Shown here: positions 38,811 to 50,624 of the stretch, one piece after another
Position numbering within the stretch: the first letter of the stretch is position 1
How the letters are laid out: each line of letters opens with the position of its first letter
Source of the DNA: Hypoxylon rubiginosum
Lineage: Eukaryota; Ascomycota; Sordariomycetes; Xylariales; Hypoxylaceae
Length of the DNA: 64,000 nucleotides
Reading direction: 5' to 3'
NCBI GenBank assembly: GCA_902806565.1
Contig: CADCXA010000047.1
Location: 1 to 64,000 of the forward strand
Position numbers and translations under genes: made by a program
Notes under the pieces: generated by a model
The model's input: the letters and a program-made list of their open reading frames with translations, nothing else
What the model was told of the DNA's origin: nothing
Databases searched by the model: none

Positions 38811-41800
38811 CGTGAAAAGTTACTTCTGTTGTCAAATACAAAAAGGGTTGATTGTCTCGTCCACCGCAATTGCCCCAACCGGAGGCGCGTTCGTAGGGAA
38901 CAACAGATACGTAAGATATGAATCAAGCGTATTTAAAGGTTCGGGTCACGTAGCCGCTGCACGGGTATAGTAATTTTGATTTCGGATTGTGAAAGAACGT
39001 AACGCGCGCATAGGCGTCGTGGGTAAGTAGTATGCGACTCGGTACCGGCGGTGGTGGCGAAATGAAAGTGTCGGCGCGCTTTGTTTACCTGTGAAGGTGA
39101 ATCGATTTTCAAGTCGGCCTGCAAGTGCGTCGAGTCGCGTTTTCGTGTCGTAAAGAAGGTGTTTGTCCACGAATAAATCGGGAAAGGGAATTGAAATGAA
39201 CGTAATTGAGAAAGGACTTAGCAAAATGCAAACCCAATTCTCGTGGAGGGAGAGAAGACCGCGTGCGTTGGTTTGCGACGTGGGAGGACGGGTGAGGGAA
39301 GGGAAAGGAAGGGGAAAAGAAGGGAGGAGAAGCGAGGAATTGAGAATAGTTGGAACCCGACGGGTGATGGTTCCTCTAGCGTCCTGGGCGTCCTGGGCGT
39401 TTCTAGGGTACCGCCTGTACCTTAGGTACATAACGTTTTTGTAGAGGGGGGTACGTATTAAAGTCCGAACAGTGGACTCACTCACCACCAGGCACCTGGG
39501 CAACTCACCTCCTAACCAACTCGATCTTTCCTTTGTTCCCCTGCAAAGGCCCTGCAAGCACCCTTGGAAACGCAGTAGCACAAGTCCAGTCTGAGCCAGT
39601 GAATCACCAAAAAAACAAAGTACAGAAGCCGGGGTTCGTTATCCTTCTCGAAATCTCATTGGAAATAGAGATCCTTGCCCGGCTATTCTTGAGTGTTTGC
39701 ATAAACACATAATTCTATAAAGTCATTCACAAACGGAACGCATTAAGTCACAATTTGATATCTTCCGTAGGTGAAGCCATTAGATTAATTACGTCTCCAT
39801 CCGCTACTGTTTAGGCTGCTCTTCTTTTTCTATTTCCTGTTTCTGTTTCTTGTTCTGGAGGAGACCTTCTCATTGCTGTTGATGCCTGGGTATAATACAC
39901 GATACTGGGTTGTTTACTATCGTATGACCAACCTCGGTGTTGTGTCATGCTCTAAAAACAGAATAGGAACCACATCGATCCAGCAGAACCATTGATACAA
40001 TCGAAGAAAGAAAAAAAAAACCCCAGTCAACGGTGAAGATTGGAAAAAGAAGACGCCACTGTCAGCACCGAATCATCCATCAAGCCCAAATGGATCTGTC
40101 CATCCTTGTAATTATCGCACCCTAAACTGATCATCCTGTCGTTTCTCGCAGTCTTGTCATCCCATCTTTCTCCAATGTCGATCGTCTTCGGTCTTTCTTT
40201 ACTTGGACCGTTGGCCCAAGCTCCTAGCGCTAGTCAGGTACGAGAAGCGCCACATCCAGGAACCAGCCCGCTCTGATTGGGCGAGCGTTTGAGGGTTGCA
40301 GATTAGACGAGATTAGTGCTGCCAGGAACCCTTGGGGACCTGTCAGGGGCTAGCATCCTTCATCTGAAAATCCTATGAATTTTATTGGCTATCACGCAAA
40401 GAACGGAAAAGCGCTGGGTCAGGGCTGGTCAGGTACGAAAATAGGCACGTAGCCCCTTAATTCACATGGAAGAATTCCATTTAGCATTTGGGAATTACAG
40501 ACTGACAGGAAGATAGAACTAGGACTCAAGGGCTCCGAATTGAAGGCATTCGTAGCATCCAGCCTCGTTCGAAGTGCTATTTTATCGATGGCTTAATTGC
40601 GTGCATTTATTGACGGAACATAGCCCCTTTTTCTTCGGGAGTGATGAGATACGGGATCGGGTGCCCACCACCACTTGTGTGTGGCTACGGCGGCTCATGC
40701 ACCATCCGGGGCTCTTTTCAAAAGAGTACGATATCAGTAGCGGCGCCAAAAGCTCATCGGGGCAGGTCACTTGTATGGTCTATTCTCTAGCGCATCAGTA
40801 ATCTGATAGCGATCTGCATCGCAACATCGACACCCTAATCTTCATTAGGGCAATAAACCCAATAACCCACGATATCACCTGTTGTGGAACGCAGCATATG
40901 ACGTCTGTCTGTCCTTTTTATCTGCGCCGCTTCGTGATCTTGGTCTGTGTTTCGCGACCTGCCGATTTCACCATCTCTTCCCGCGTGGCAGCGTTGGTCG
41001 GGAGAGAGAGATCGTTGACCTGCGATTTTTGGGTCTCGTCGACCGCGGCCGCATATCGTCGTCTCTGTAGTAAACTATAGAAATACCGGGCTCCCACATG
41101 CTCGCCCTAATTGCGCCTTTATTAGCTCGATTTATTTCGCAGTAGCCTTATGAAACAACACCCCCCCCCCCCCCCCCCCATCTTGACCGACCGTCGTCTT
41201 CCCATTTAGCTTATCGGTCCGCTCGCGCCTTTTTCTTCTTTTTCTTTTCAAATTTCTCTGCCTGATACCCCTGTCGCCCTACCCAAAGCTGAAAGGCCGA
41301 TCGCTATTTGTGCTAATCGATATGACTTGTGGATGGCCGTGAAGGATCTAAACCATCATCGACGAATGAACTGATTCCTTTCCCCTCTTTCTGTTGCGGC
41401 GTAGAAACGTGGGATTTTCCCTTTAGCGCAGCTTCAGATCCTCCCAAGTGTCGTCACATTGTGACATCGCGTACTTTGTTCCCAAGTGGCACGGCCAACG
41501 GCTCGCAAGTACCAGAAGTACCTAGGCAAGGTAAGGGGGATTGGGGGGATAGAGATTTACCAATGCGTCAACGGGACGAACTACGCAGCTGCAGTGACAA
41601 AAAGCTGCCTGTGAGGCTGGAACAATTCGCCGTGATCTACAACGCAAGGCGGGCATTGCATATCTCGCTAGCTCATACATCTTCGGACTCCGAACGAGCT
41701 ACTATCGCATAGGTATCGCCCAACTGCCCATCTTCTTGGCCGTGGTACGTTTTAGTAATAAGATAGGCCCCCACCCCAGAAAAGAATAACGAAGAAACAA

Positions 41801-42933
41801 CGAAGATGCCATCTCAGAACTTGGCGTAGAAACATGAGCCGCGTTTCATAAGTCTGCTCCCCTCATTTGGGATTCGGGAAGGCTTACGCTACCCACTCTC
41901 GAATATGGGATACCCCGGGCTCACTCTGTACGCCGTGCCTCGGGGCTGTGTGCTTAACAAGGCAGGTAAGGCGACTAGGTAGGGCGTATGCGAGATGAGG
42001 CTGTTTGTGCAAGCGTGATTTAACACCGCTGAATGGTGAAAACCCTTCAGCAATCAGCTGGAGGTGTACAAGCTGGTATGTATGTAGCTTGCTGTGGCGG
42101 CGTCCTCTTTACTACACCGACAGTATTGTCATACCCGAGATGACAGTAATCGGTCCCTCCAAATTATCATAAAAGTACCTAATGAAATAGAATTGGAAAT
42201 AGGACAGGTCCAAATTGCATTAAAAAGAATGTAGCACGAATAGCAAGTTTGAAACGAGAGGCGTCGATTCAAGAGAAGTCGATTCAAGCTACCTAGTATG
42301 CTAGTACGTCAAAGTATGTACTAAGCAAATAGAACAGCAAGTGACAAGTAAACATTGCAAGAAGTATACAGAAAGTTCTGTTTCTTCAATCCACATCCTT
42401 TCGAATGTCCAGCAAGATCACAATATCACTTCACCGACAGGAACCTCAACGTCGTACACCCTATCCGAGCTTGTCACCGATTACGTTCACCATTTGGGCC
42501 ATGCTCTCAAGGAGCGTCGGTTTCGGGGGTCACGGTCATCTGGTTCGATCTTGATGCCTACGGAGGTGTCCTTGACGCTCATGTAACCGTTATCCTTTTC
42601 GACATTGCGTTTGATGCCATTGTGTCCTACAAGCTGGCCAAGAACCCTTGCAGCTCCGAGCGGTCTGTTCGAGTCACGTCCTCTAACATCGGCATCTTCC
42701 CATATGGTAGCCAAATCCCGTTGACGGGGAGGTTGGCCAAATCCTCGACCCGCGTGTCGTCGATTCACCGCCCCGTTCTGCTGGATAGGCGAGCTGGTAG
42801 AAGTAGGGATGACGTGGGATGATTGCGGAAGCGTGGGTTGAAAGGCACCAGAAGCGTCCCTTCCAACGGTTCTACTAGTCATTAGATGCTGGTAGATCAG
42901 GAATCCAAGACTGCCAAACGTGCTGCCGTGACC
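38811..42933. other. Long intergenic region with poly-C tract
   Basis: The segment 38,811 to about 39,600 is the 5' flank of the SH3 gene; on its coding strand it is pyrimidine-rich, consistent with leader and promoter, and the 211-codon frame there is low-complexity. A run of about 19 C residues lies at 41,161-41,179. Near 42,355-42,882 both strands are open (155 codons +, 131 codons -), without recognised domains and without an in-frame splice to NAF1. Confidence 0.45.
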
Positions 42934-44607
42934 CTAGCCGGCACCACCAAAACCAGGCCACTCACCCCTCTGCTGGCCTTGCGGGTTTTGCTGAGGTTGC
43001 ATCTGGTTTTGCATCTGGCTGATAGTTTGAATGAAATCTGGGTTATAGTAAGCCATGCTATTTCCTGCAGGCTGCCCGGTGAATTGGGGCGGCGGAGGCG
43101 GAACAAAGCCCTGAGGCAAGTTCTGCGGCCACGCGAAGGGGAATTGCGGGTTGGGCTGCTGATGAGCTTGATAACCTTGTTGGCCGTTCGCTGCGCCGTA
43201 AAATTGCGGCGCCGCAGGGTAGGGCATGTTAGGGGCCGCCTGAGCTGAAGTCGAAGGATAGTTGAATTGCTGAGGCTGAGGTTGAGGTTGTTGATACTCT
43301 TGTGCTCTGGGGGGTCTGGGTGGAAGGGAATGACCGGGTCGCGCACCTCCACGATTGCCTCGACTGTCATGCCCACCACGACCATGGTGGCCTCGCTGAC
43401 CTCTGCCTCGTCCTCCTCGGGATGCGCCACCGCGATGGGCGTAGTTGTTCGCATAACCGGATTCCGGCGGAGCTGATGTACCTTGCGCAAGGCTAGCAGG
43501 TCTAGCCAGCTTTCTGTAAGGGCCATCGTCATCGTCGTCATATTTGAGGCTAGATACCTCAGGCGCTGCGAGGGAAGATGCATTCTCGTGACCTCCTCGT
43601 CCTGCAGCACCACCTCGACCACCACGACCGCCCCTCTTCTTCGCCTTCTGCTGTCTCTTGTACTCGGCCTCTTTCTCGTCGTCAGAGAATTCCATCTCGT
43701 CATCTGCTGGTTCTTCGTCGTGCCAGTTGCTAGCGTCCGTACCCTTCTGCTGTCGAAGCGATTGCGTAAAGACATAAGTCGCATGCTTAGGCGTGTAAAA
43801 CACTTTAGTTCCCAGCTCTAAGCCAAAGGCCTTGATCTCATCGTCATTTGTGAATCGTGCGGTATAACGAGGTTGAAGTACGTTGCCAATCAGATCGGCC
43901 ACGGCGGCAATGACGGTACGGTTTTCTGTACTGAGAACCGAGCCGCTATCGAGGACTCGGTACTCGCCTGTAGTATTGGCTTTGACGACGACCGTATTCT
44001 CGACGATGTGCTCGACTAAGCCGAGCTCGATGAGGTCCATGTCGGGGGTAATGACGACATCCGGTTTAGGAACAACTTCTTCGGGTAGCTCATTTTTGGT
44101 TCGAACCAAAGCCGCCGAGCCACTTCCTTTCGCTTTGCCATCGCCATCATCATCGGATCCGACGTCCATTTCCATAAGAATGCGAGCGGTCTCTTCAGGG
44201 CCTAGGAGCTCGTACTGTTTACCGTCCTCTGAATCTTCGTCCGAGTCGTCGGAGCTACTCGAATCAGATGACGATTCATAGGGAGAAGAATCTTCTTCCC
44301 ACTCGGGGCCACCTTGCTCGTGAGATTGGTCGTCCTGCTGTGTGGTGCTGGGTTGGGCAGGCGCAGTGACAGAATCTTGCGGTGCGGGTTCTAGACCGCC
44401 AAGCAGAGCCTCCAATCCCGAAGTAAGAGAAGGGGGACTGGGAGGTGCCTCATGAGTTACCATATCGGTATCCTCTAGTTCCTTATCTTCCGCCGCAACA
44501 TTCTGAGAAGGCAGCGTGGTACTAGAGGGAGCTGTAGATTGACTCTGAGAAGAAGCTTCCGGGGCTGGCAAAGGTGCCAGGCCAGGGATATCAGCCAGTC
44601 CAGACAT
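42934..44607 (-). CDS. naf1: H/ACA ribonucleoprotein assembly factor NAF1
   Basis: A single open frame of 557 residues starts at ATG 44,607 (MSGLADIPGL). The conserved NAF1 core lies at about 185-300 (PDMDLIELGLVEHIVENTVV, YRVLDSGSVL, VIAAVADLIGNVLQPRYTARF, GTKVFYTPKHATYVFT). It is preceded by an acidic Ser/Asp/Glu tract and followed by acidic, RGG-type Gly/Arg-rich and Pro/Gln-rich tails, the usual layout. NAF1 binds the dyskerin homologue Cbf5 and escorts nascent H/ACA snoRNPs in the nucleoplasm before being exchanged for Gar1. A GGTGAGTGG donor-like site lies just before the stop, so a spliced longer C-terminus is possible, but I found no in-frame acceptor. It is divergent from ALG9. Confidence 0.93.
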   Translation of the reverse strand: MSGLADIPGLAPLPAPEASSQSQSTAPSSTTLPSQNVAAEDKELEDTDMVTHEAPPSPPSLTSGLEALLGGLEPAPQDSVTAPAQPSTTQQDDQSHEQGGPEWEEDSSPYESSSDSSSSDDSDEDSEDGKQYELLGPEETARILMEMDVGSDDDGDGKAKGSGSAALVRTKNELPEEVVPKPDVVITPDMDLIELGLVEHIVENTVVVKANTTGEYRVLDSGSVLSTENRTVIAAVADLIGNVLQPRYTARFTNDDEIKAFGLELGTKVFYTPKHATYVFTQSLRQQKGTDASNWHDEEPADDEMEFSDDEKEAEYKRQQKAKKRGGRGGRGGAAGRGGHENASSLAAPEVSSLKYDDDDDGPYRKLARPASLAQGTSAPPESGYANNYAHRGGASRGGRGRGQRGHHGRGGHDSRGNRGGARPGHSLPPRPPRAQEYQQPQPQPQQFNYPSTSAQAAPNMPYPAAPQFYGAANGQQGYQAHQQPNPQFPFAWPQNLPQGFVPPPPPQFTGQPAGNSMAYYNPDFIQTISQMQNQMQPQQNPQGQQRGEWPGFGGAG

Positions 44608-45341
44608 GTTTGCGAGGACTGCGACGTGGCGGTTAGTATATTTCAAAATGTGTGGAGAGGGTTAAAATTTAATAACTGTGGAATATCGAGATAATTAAAT
44701 GAAGGTAATGAAAGTGTCGAACTTACCAGGCTGATATGGCGTTAGAATCGTAATTATTTCGCTGCTGGAGATCTTTACTTCGTAGAATCTGAGTATCACC
44801 ACCAGTAGAAAGCTCGATTTTTCGTTACAAGTAACGACTTCTGATTGCGAGCGTGTGAGAAAATAGACTTTGTCAACAAGCAGAAGCAATCATTACACAT
44901 CAAAGGTCTTTCTGCGGTGTGCAGTCGTCAGGTAAACGTGAAAATTGAAAGTGAAAGTTGAAAATCGTAAAAGATTTACTGACTTGACGAAGCTTCGGCA
45001 AGAGCAACCTTCACGTTCTAGAAAAGTAAAGTGGGAACGGAATATCTCTGTGCATGGTATATCCATGTCACTTCCTAGCTGGGCCACGGATACAGCCAAT
45101 CGGATAATCGTGTTCAGACATAATTATCCGGTGCAGGAGCATCCCTGTTTTGATGCATTAACCGGGGGCGCTTTGGCCACCAGTCCGCCGTTCTCTAGCG
45201 CAACGTCATTCCCAATTGGCTTGCTTTTCAGCTTTCAATAATTGAAAAGCTTTCCGACTGATTTCGTGCGTGGCCTCATTGAACATTGAACAGCTTACTG
45301 TTCATCACTTACATGAACCGCCTACACAAGATCGAGTAAAC
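44608..45341. promoter_or_regulatory. Shared divergent promoter, naf1 and alg9
   Basis: A 734-bp head-to-head spacer lies between the NAF1 ATG (-) and the ALG9 ATG (+). The sequence near each start is AT- and A-rich. No specific binding site is identified; the arrangement suggests co-regulated housekeeping expression. Confidence 0.5.
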
Positions 45342-47325
45342 ATGGCTCCTAGATCAGCTCAGCAGCAGGAGCAGTTTGTCCATCCAACGGCTGCACATGC
45401 TAGGAAGAAGTATGTGAAACACGGGCGAACACAACGATATTGGAGATGTTGGGTACACTAACAGCTAGTGCAGAGCTCCGTCGCCGTTTATGATTGAGCC
45501 TATTAAGGCCTTTTATATCTTCCTTGTTGCGAATTTCATATCAGCCCTATTCGCACCCATCCAGGACTGTGATGAAACATTCAATTATTGGGAGCCAACT
45601 CACTACCTCTCTCATGGCTATGGCCTGCAGACATGGGAGTACTCCCCCGACTATTCCATCCGAAGTTGGTCCTATGTAGGATTACATGCAATAGTTGGGA
45701 ATATCAGAAGACTTTTACCCCAATCGACAAAGGTATATCTTGTATTGAGAGTCATATTGTGTGAAAATACTAACCTCACTTATCGTGCAGCTCGCCGAGT
45801 TCTACTTTGTTCGATACGCTCTGGCATTCGTTTGCTCGTTATGTCAAGTGCTCCTATTTCGCGTTGTCAGCTTCACTCTGAACCCACGCATCGGACTATT
45901 CTTCCTTATGGCAACCGTAATGTCGCCAGGGAATTTCCATTCCAGCACTGCCTACCTCCCCTCTAGTTTTGCTATGTATACGTCTCTACTGGGAGCTGCT
46001 GCATTCATGAATTGGAAAGGAGGGCTCAAGACCTCGTGGGGTATCTGGTGGTTTGCTGTTGGTGGAATTCTGGGCTGGCCCTTTGCCTCGGCCCTATGCG
46101 CCCCTTTCTTGCTCGAAGAGGGTATTGTTCTATTATCCATACGCGATCACCAAGCCTTCTACGAGGCAACTATTCGGATCGGCAGAGGAGTAATCGCGGC
46201 TCTGCTACTCCTTGTAAGTCACTTATCCCCCTTTCAGTTTAAAACTAGCTTAGTTCTCACCAGATATAGGCCGGCGATACCGCTATCAACAGCTTCTTTT
46301 ACAAGAAGCTTGAAGTCGTGTCTTGGAATATTGTCAAGTACAATATCTTTTCTTCGACAGGTGGTCCTGATCTCTATGGTACCGAACCGTGGACCTTCTA
46401 TTTCCGAAATCTCGCCTTAAACTTCAACATTTGGTTTATTCTCGCATTGCTTTCGCTACCGCTATTCGTTGTCCAGAAGGCCGTTTCGTCAAAGAATAAC
46501 GAATTCCTCTATTGGATACGCACCATTGCCTTCCTCTCACCTTTTTATATGTGGCTTGGCATCTTCACGGTTCAGCCGCATAAGGAAGAGCGATTTATGT
46601 ATCCTATGTACCCGTTCATCGCATTGAATGCGGCATTGGGGTTACACGTCATCCTATCAGCCTTTGGGCATGCCGACCCGAAAACACTTGTCGGAAAGAT
46701 TCCGGCACGCCTGAAACTTCTCGTCGTGATGGGTGCGTTCTTACTATCGTTTGACTTAGGTCTAGCACGCGTGGTAGGCTTGTACAAAGCATACTCCGCA
46801 CCTCTGAAGCTTTACACACCGCTCGGGGCTGGGGTGGTTGGTCAACAGGGCCTAGGCGGACGCGGCGACCATGTATGTTTCGGCAAAGAATGGTATCGCT
46901 TCCCCAGCTCTTACTTCTTGCCTCGCGACATGCGCGCCAAATTCATCCGATCAGAGTTCCGTGGGCTGTTACCCGGCGAGTTCTCCGAGGCACGTACTGG
47001 TTTCGGCTTCTGGAGCGGCACGTGGCTACCCACGAAAGGGATGAACGACGGTAACAAAGAAGACATGGGGAAGTACGTGAACATTAGACAATGCCAGTTC
47101 TTGGTCGATACACAATACCCGGAGAACCAGAACCCCCTACCGCCTAATGAGCCCGATTATATCGCCGATGAAGAGAACTGGAGGATCGTTACATGTGAAC
47201 CGTTCCTCGATGCGGCGAACACGCATCTTCTTGCGAGAGTACTATGGATTCCCGACTGGAGTATCGTGCCTGAGAAGTATAGGAGGAAATGGGGACGACA
47301 CTGTTTGCTGGAGAGGATTACGTGA
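45342..47325 (+). CDS. alg9: Alpha-1,2-mannosyltransferase ALG9 (GT22)
   Basis: Four exons (45,342-45,409; 45,474-45,732; 45,791-46,213; 46,270-47,325) with introns of 64, 58 and 56 nt encode 601 residues. Diagnostic GT22/ALG9 motifs are APIQDCDETFNYWEPTHYL, YGLQTWEYSPDYSIRSW, LFFLMATVMSPGNFHSSTA and HKEERFMYPMYPFIALNAA, spread over about ten hydrophobic segments. The enzyme adds alpha-1,2-mannose from dolichyl-phosphate-mannose to the lipid-linked oligosaccharide (Man6 and Man8 steps) in the ER lumen. The start is the ATG in MAPRSAQQQEQF; a GTATGT donor 68 nt later splices in frame to APSPFMIEPIKAFY, the first transmembrane helix. Confidence 0.95.
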
Positions 47326-48972
47326 ATGGTTATATGGCCGAGGCTTTCTCGTAAGCCATTGTTGGGGAAAGATTCCGTCGCTAATGAATTCGACGAAGCG
47401 TCAGCATAGCTAAATGCCTTGATTTCATCCCTTTCTGACTAGTTGATTATAGCTCTCCTTTTCTCTTCCAGACCAAGTATAGGATCCAATCCAAATCGGA
47501 AGGGCTACCGATAGCATATATTGAGATGTACACCGGCAGAAAAACGACGACTGCTAAGACTTCTACTCGGCATGTTTTACGCACGTGGACTCTTTAAGAA
47601 ACATAATGGGCATACTAAGCCCCAAGACGCTGAAGGGTTTCATCCATGGATCTTCGGTACATCCATGGCGGCACCGCCTAAACCCCGACCCGCTTAGCGA
47701 GGATTGGTCGCGGCTCTTGGGAGCTGCATGATGTGATGTGCTGTACGTGCTTATCCCAAACGTAGCAGACGGTCTGACCTCGATTAATTACGCGTCCACT
47801 ATAGTGCCGTACCTGCTTATGATGCAGCCTTTTAAAATCCATAAGGGATTCAATTGTCGCGATCGTAATTGAGCTTGATTGAATTCCAGTGTTTGAGGCA
47901 GCTATACTGACATGTGCCATAATAGACTTTCGCTTCTGTCGTTCTCAATCGCTGTCGAATTAAGCTTAAGATCTTATCTAGATCTCTAGAAAAGGAAACC
48001 TGATAGACCCTGAAGACCCGCCGTGTTGAATCCGACGTGTTGATCACAGTTGATCACCAACGACCTCGGTGTTACGATCCATATTCGCCACGCCCGGAAT
48101 CCTGGTAATTTCTATTCGCTGACACTTACGATGAATCAGCTGCCCTACAAGAGACGGGGACTTCCGCAAGAATTATCTAGTGGCTGAGTCGTAGCAAGAA
48201 ACCAATAATTCGAAATACGGGATCGGATTAGGCAGGTGTCCTAACGATCTTGGAAAATAGGATGAAGTGAGATATATCTATACATATAATAAGTTAAACA
48301 TAAGCTTAACGTACATGTAACGTTGTCGCTTGCGGCCAAATCTTGGATTGGAGGGAGTGGCCTGGCAGCCTGGGCAAAGCGTGGCAGGTCTGGGGTTGAT
48401 GGAACGAGGCTTGGCGAGATCTTAACTAGCAGGGCTTCAAGGCACCGTCGCATTCATGAGCTTGTTCTTTACACCCCTAAGGCACGGCACCATTGCCACC
48501 TAAGTCACCCCAAACGAACACGGCCTTCAACGCATGAGATCGCAACGCATCCCATTGGACGCCTCCAGGGATCACGTTTCCGATGGCACATGCCTTCTCT
48601 ATGTCCTGCCCGTTAAGGCATTACCCAACTTTTGCACAAGGCAGCCATGGATCGAGGTATGTTCATATGTACGATGTACGTGCTGCCCCCCCTTTCGAGG
48701 GGTGAGGCGTGGCGTGGTTGTCGCCAATTGGCGCGACCGCCCACCGAAGTTGGTTGTTTCAACTTCGCTCAAGCCACCCACGCTGGAGATCGTACCGTCG
48801 ACGTATGAATGGGTCGAATTGACCGAGTAATGCCGAGCGATATCGTATCGAGACACTTATAAATACTAGTCGCCATGGCCGGACCACGAGCGAAGCACTT
48901 GAGAGAAATGCACTCGTTCAGCCGTGGTTTATAGATCAGCTTTCCCGCTAGTCTCGGTCACCAGTCGTCACC
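47326..48972. other. Intergenic between alg9 and GH43 gene
   Basis: About 1.6 kb has no recognisable gene. Small open frames show no family features. The last 120 bp form the GH43 promoter with a TATA box. Confidence 0.5.
48858..48865 (+). promoter_or_regulatory. TATA box of the GH43 gene
   Basis: TATAAATA lies 108 bp before the ATG at 48,973, a normal distance for a regulated fungal gene. The ATG context CACCATGAAG is also strong. Confidence 0.55.
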
Positions 48973-50101
48973 ATGAAGAGCCTTCTCCTTTCCCTAGGCG
49001 CCGGTATAGTCGCGGGACTTCCCTCTAGTCCGCGGGCTACCGAGGAAGTGCCAACGCTTGGTCTCGCCAACGTCACCAAGATCGACATGACCGGTGGCCT
49101 TCAGGGCCGCCGACTAGCGGGCCCGTTTATGAGCACGGATTTTCCCGACCCTAGCATGATATGGGGCGACGGGTCGTGGAAGGCTTACGCGACATCGTCC
49201 AACGGCAAGAAAATTCCCGTCGCGACCTCTACCGACACCTGGTCGTGGACGCTCACCGGGAACGACGCGTTGCCGGACCCAGGCTCCTGGGTCGATCCTA
49301 ACGACCAGGGAATCTGGGCGCCGGACGTGCAGAAAAATGTACATATATGATTCCTTCCATCGGTAGCGCTCCCGGCCAGTGGAGCGCTCCACAGAATGGC
49401 TCGTGTGCTGACGCGTTTACTAGGACAATGGCGTGTACGTAATGTACTACACGGCCCACCAGAATGGTGGGAGCCATTGCATCGGCGCGGCGACGTCTAC
49501 CACAGCGCTGGGTCCGTTCACACCGCAGGCCCAACCGCTAATCTGCGATGGCGCCAACGGAGGCGTTATCGACGCTTCGGGTTACGATGACGGCACCGAC
49601 CGGTGGATCGTGTGGAAGGTCGATGGCAACAGCTTGGGCGGCGCCACGACGTGCCAAGGGGGCACTCCCTCCGGCGCGTACACGCCGACGCCCATCAAGA
49701 TCCAACGCATGGCGCGGGACGCACTAACGCTGCTCGACAGCCCCAAGACGATCCTGGACAACGAAGGGGCGTCTAACAACGGCGTGGTAGAAGCGCCGGC
49801 TTTGTACAAGATCGCGGATGGCAACTTCGTGCTCTTCTACAGCGCCCACTGCTACTCTAGCGACGACTACGATGTCGAGTACGCATTTTCTAGCACCATC
49901 GACGGATCCTACACCAACCGCGGTATCCTGATCCGGACCGTCGACAACAAGGGCGTCTACGGCCCCGGGGGCCTCGATATCGACCCCAACGGTAAGTCGG
50001 TCGTGTTCCACGGTCGGCTGAACCCGAACCAGGGCGGCGCCATCCGCGAGTTGTACAGCGCCGAGCTAACCATTAGCGGGCGGTCGGTCACTGGTGTCTA
50101 G
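48973..50101 (+). CDS. Secreted glycoside hydrolase family 43 protein
   Basis: Two exons (48,973-49,338; 49,424-50,101) with an 85-nt intron encode 347 residues. The first 18 or so residues form a signal peptide (MKSLLLSLGAGIVAGLPS). The five-bladed GH43 fold is indicated by MSTDFPDPSMIWGDGSWKAY (candidate base Asp56/Asp59), QGIWAPDV, GVYVMYYTAHQNGGSHCIG, a pKa-modulating Asp about residue 172 (VIDASGYDD) and the acid Glu about residue 245 (VVEAPALYK). Substrates in this family are arabinan, arabinoxylan or xylo-oligosaccharides; the exact one cannot be read from sequence. It points tail-to-tail at the MFS transporter gene, which suggests but does not prove a sugar-use connection. Confidence 0.9.
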
Positions 50102-50624
50102 AGTAATTTCGGAGAACCCGAGAAAGAAAAGAAAGGAAAAACTCTGGTTTTAATACGCTGCTAATACTCTGCGATAAAAATATTGTCTATTTGGTTAATT
50201 AGCGAAGGATGATGATGCGTTTATGACGCGACGAAAGGGAAAATGATGGATTCGCTGTCGGTCCAGCCCAGAGGGACGACCTGTTTTGTGCAGAACTCTG
50301 GCAAACATTGTATATATCTTCGCTTCTTGCACATATCACGTTTTGCTATATATTAACTTGAGTATATAGTCATACCTTGGAAGCTATACATTGGAATTGC
50401 ATTATAAATTCGACATTCGACATTACGGACTAATCGTTATGAATGCGACACGCTTTGCTGGTGCTCGCCTCTACCGCCCGAACGCTTGACTCAGATACCT
50501 AACCACACCAGATTATCTAGAAGGATAGAACTTGGAAACCCAGAAAAATGAGAATTCATAGCGCGACCGCACAGCAGATCTTGGGTATATATCGGTTAAA
50601 CAGCTGCTGTCATATCCTCTGTGT
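50102..50624. other. Convergent intergenic region
   Basis: This is AT-leaning 3' spacer between the GH43 and MFS genes, with terminal-region character (several TATATA-like and AATAAA-like stretches). No gene is seen. Confidence 0.5.

Noticed and set aside
38946..39581. 211-codon open frame on the minus strand
   Set aside because: It covers the pyrimidine-rich 5' leader/promoter of the SH3 gene; composition is Ser/Leu/Pro low-complexity with no family resemblance.
41329..41712. 127-codon open frame
   Set aside because: It has no start context, domain or splice evidence, and codon use is like the flanking intergenic DNA.
42897..43784. 295-codon minus-strand frame overlapping naf1
   Set aside because: It is an alternative frame of the naf1 RGG and Pro/Gln repeats; Arg/Ser/Thr-rich and unlike any protein family.
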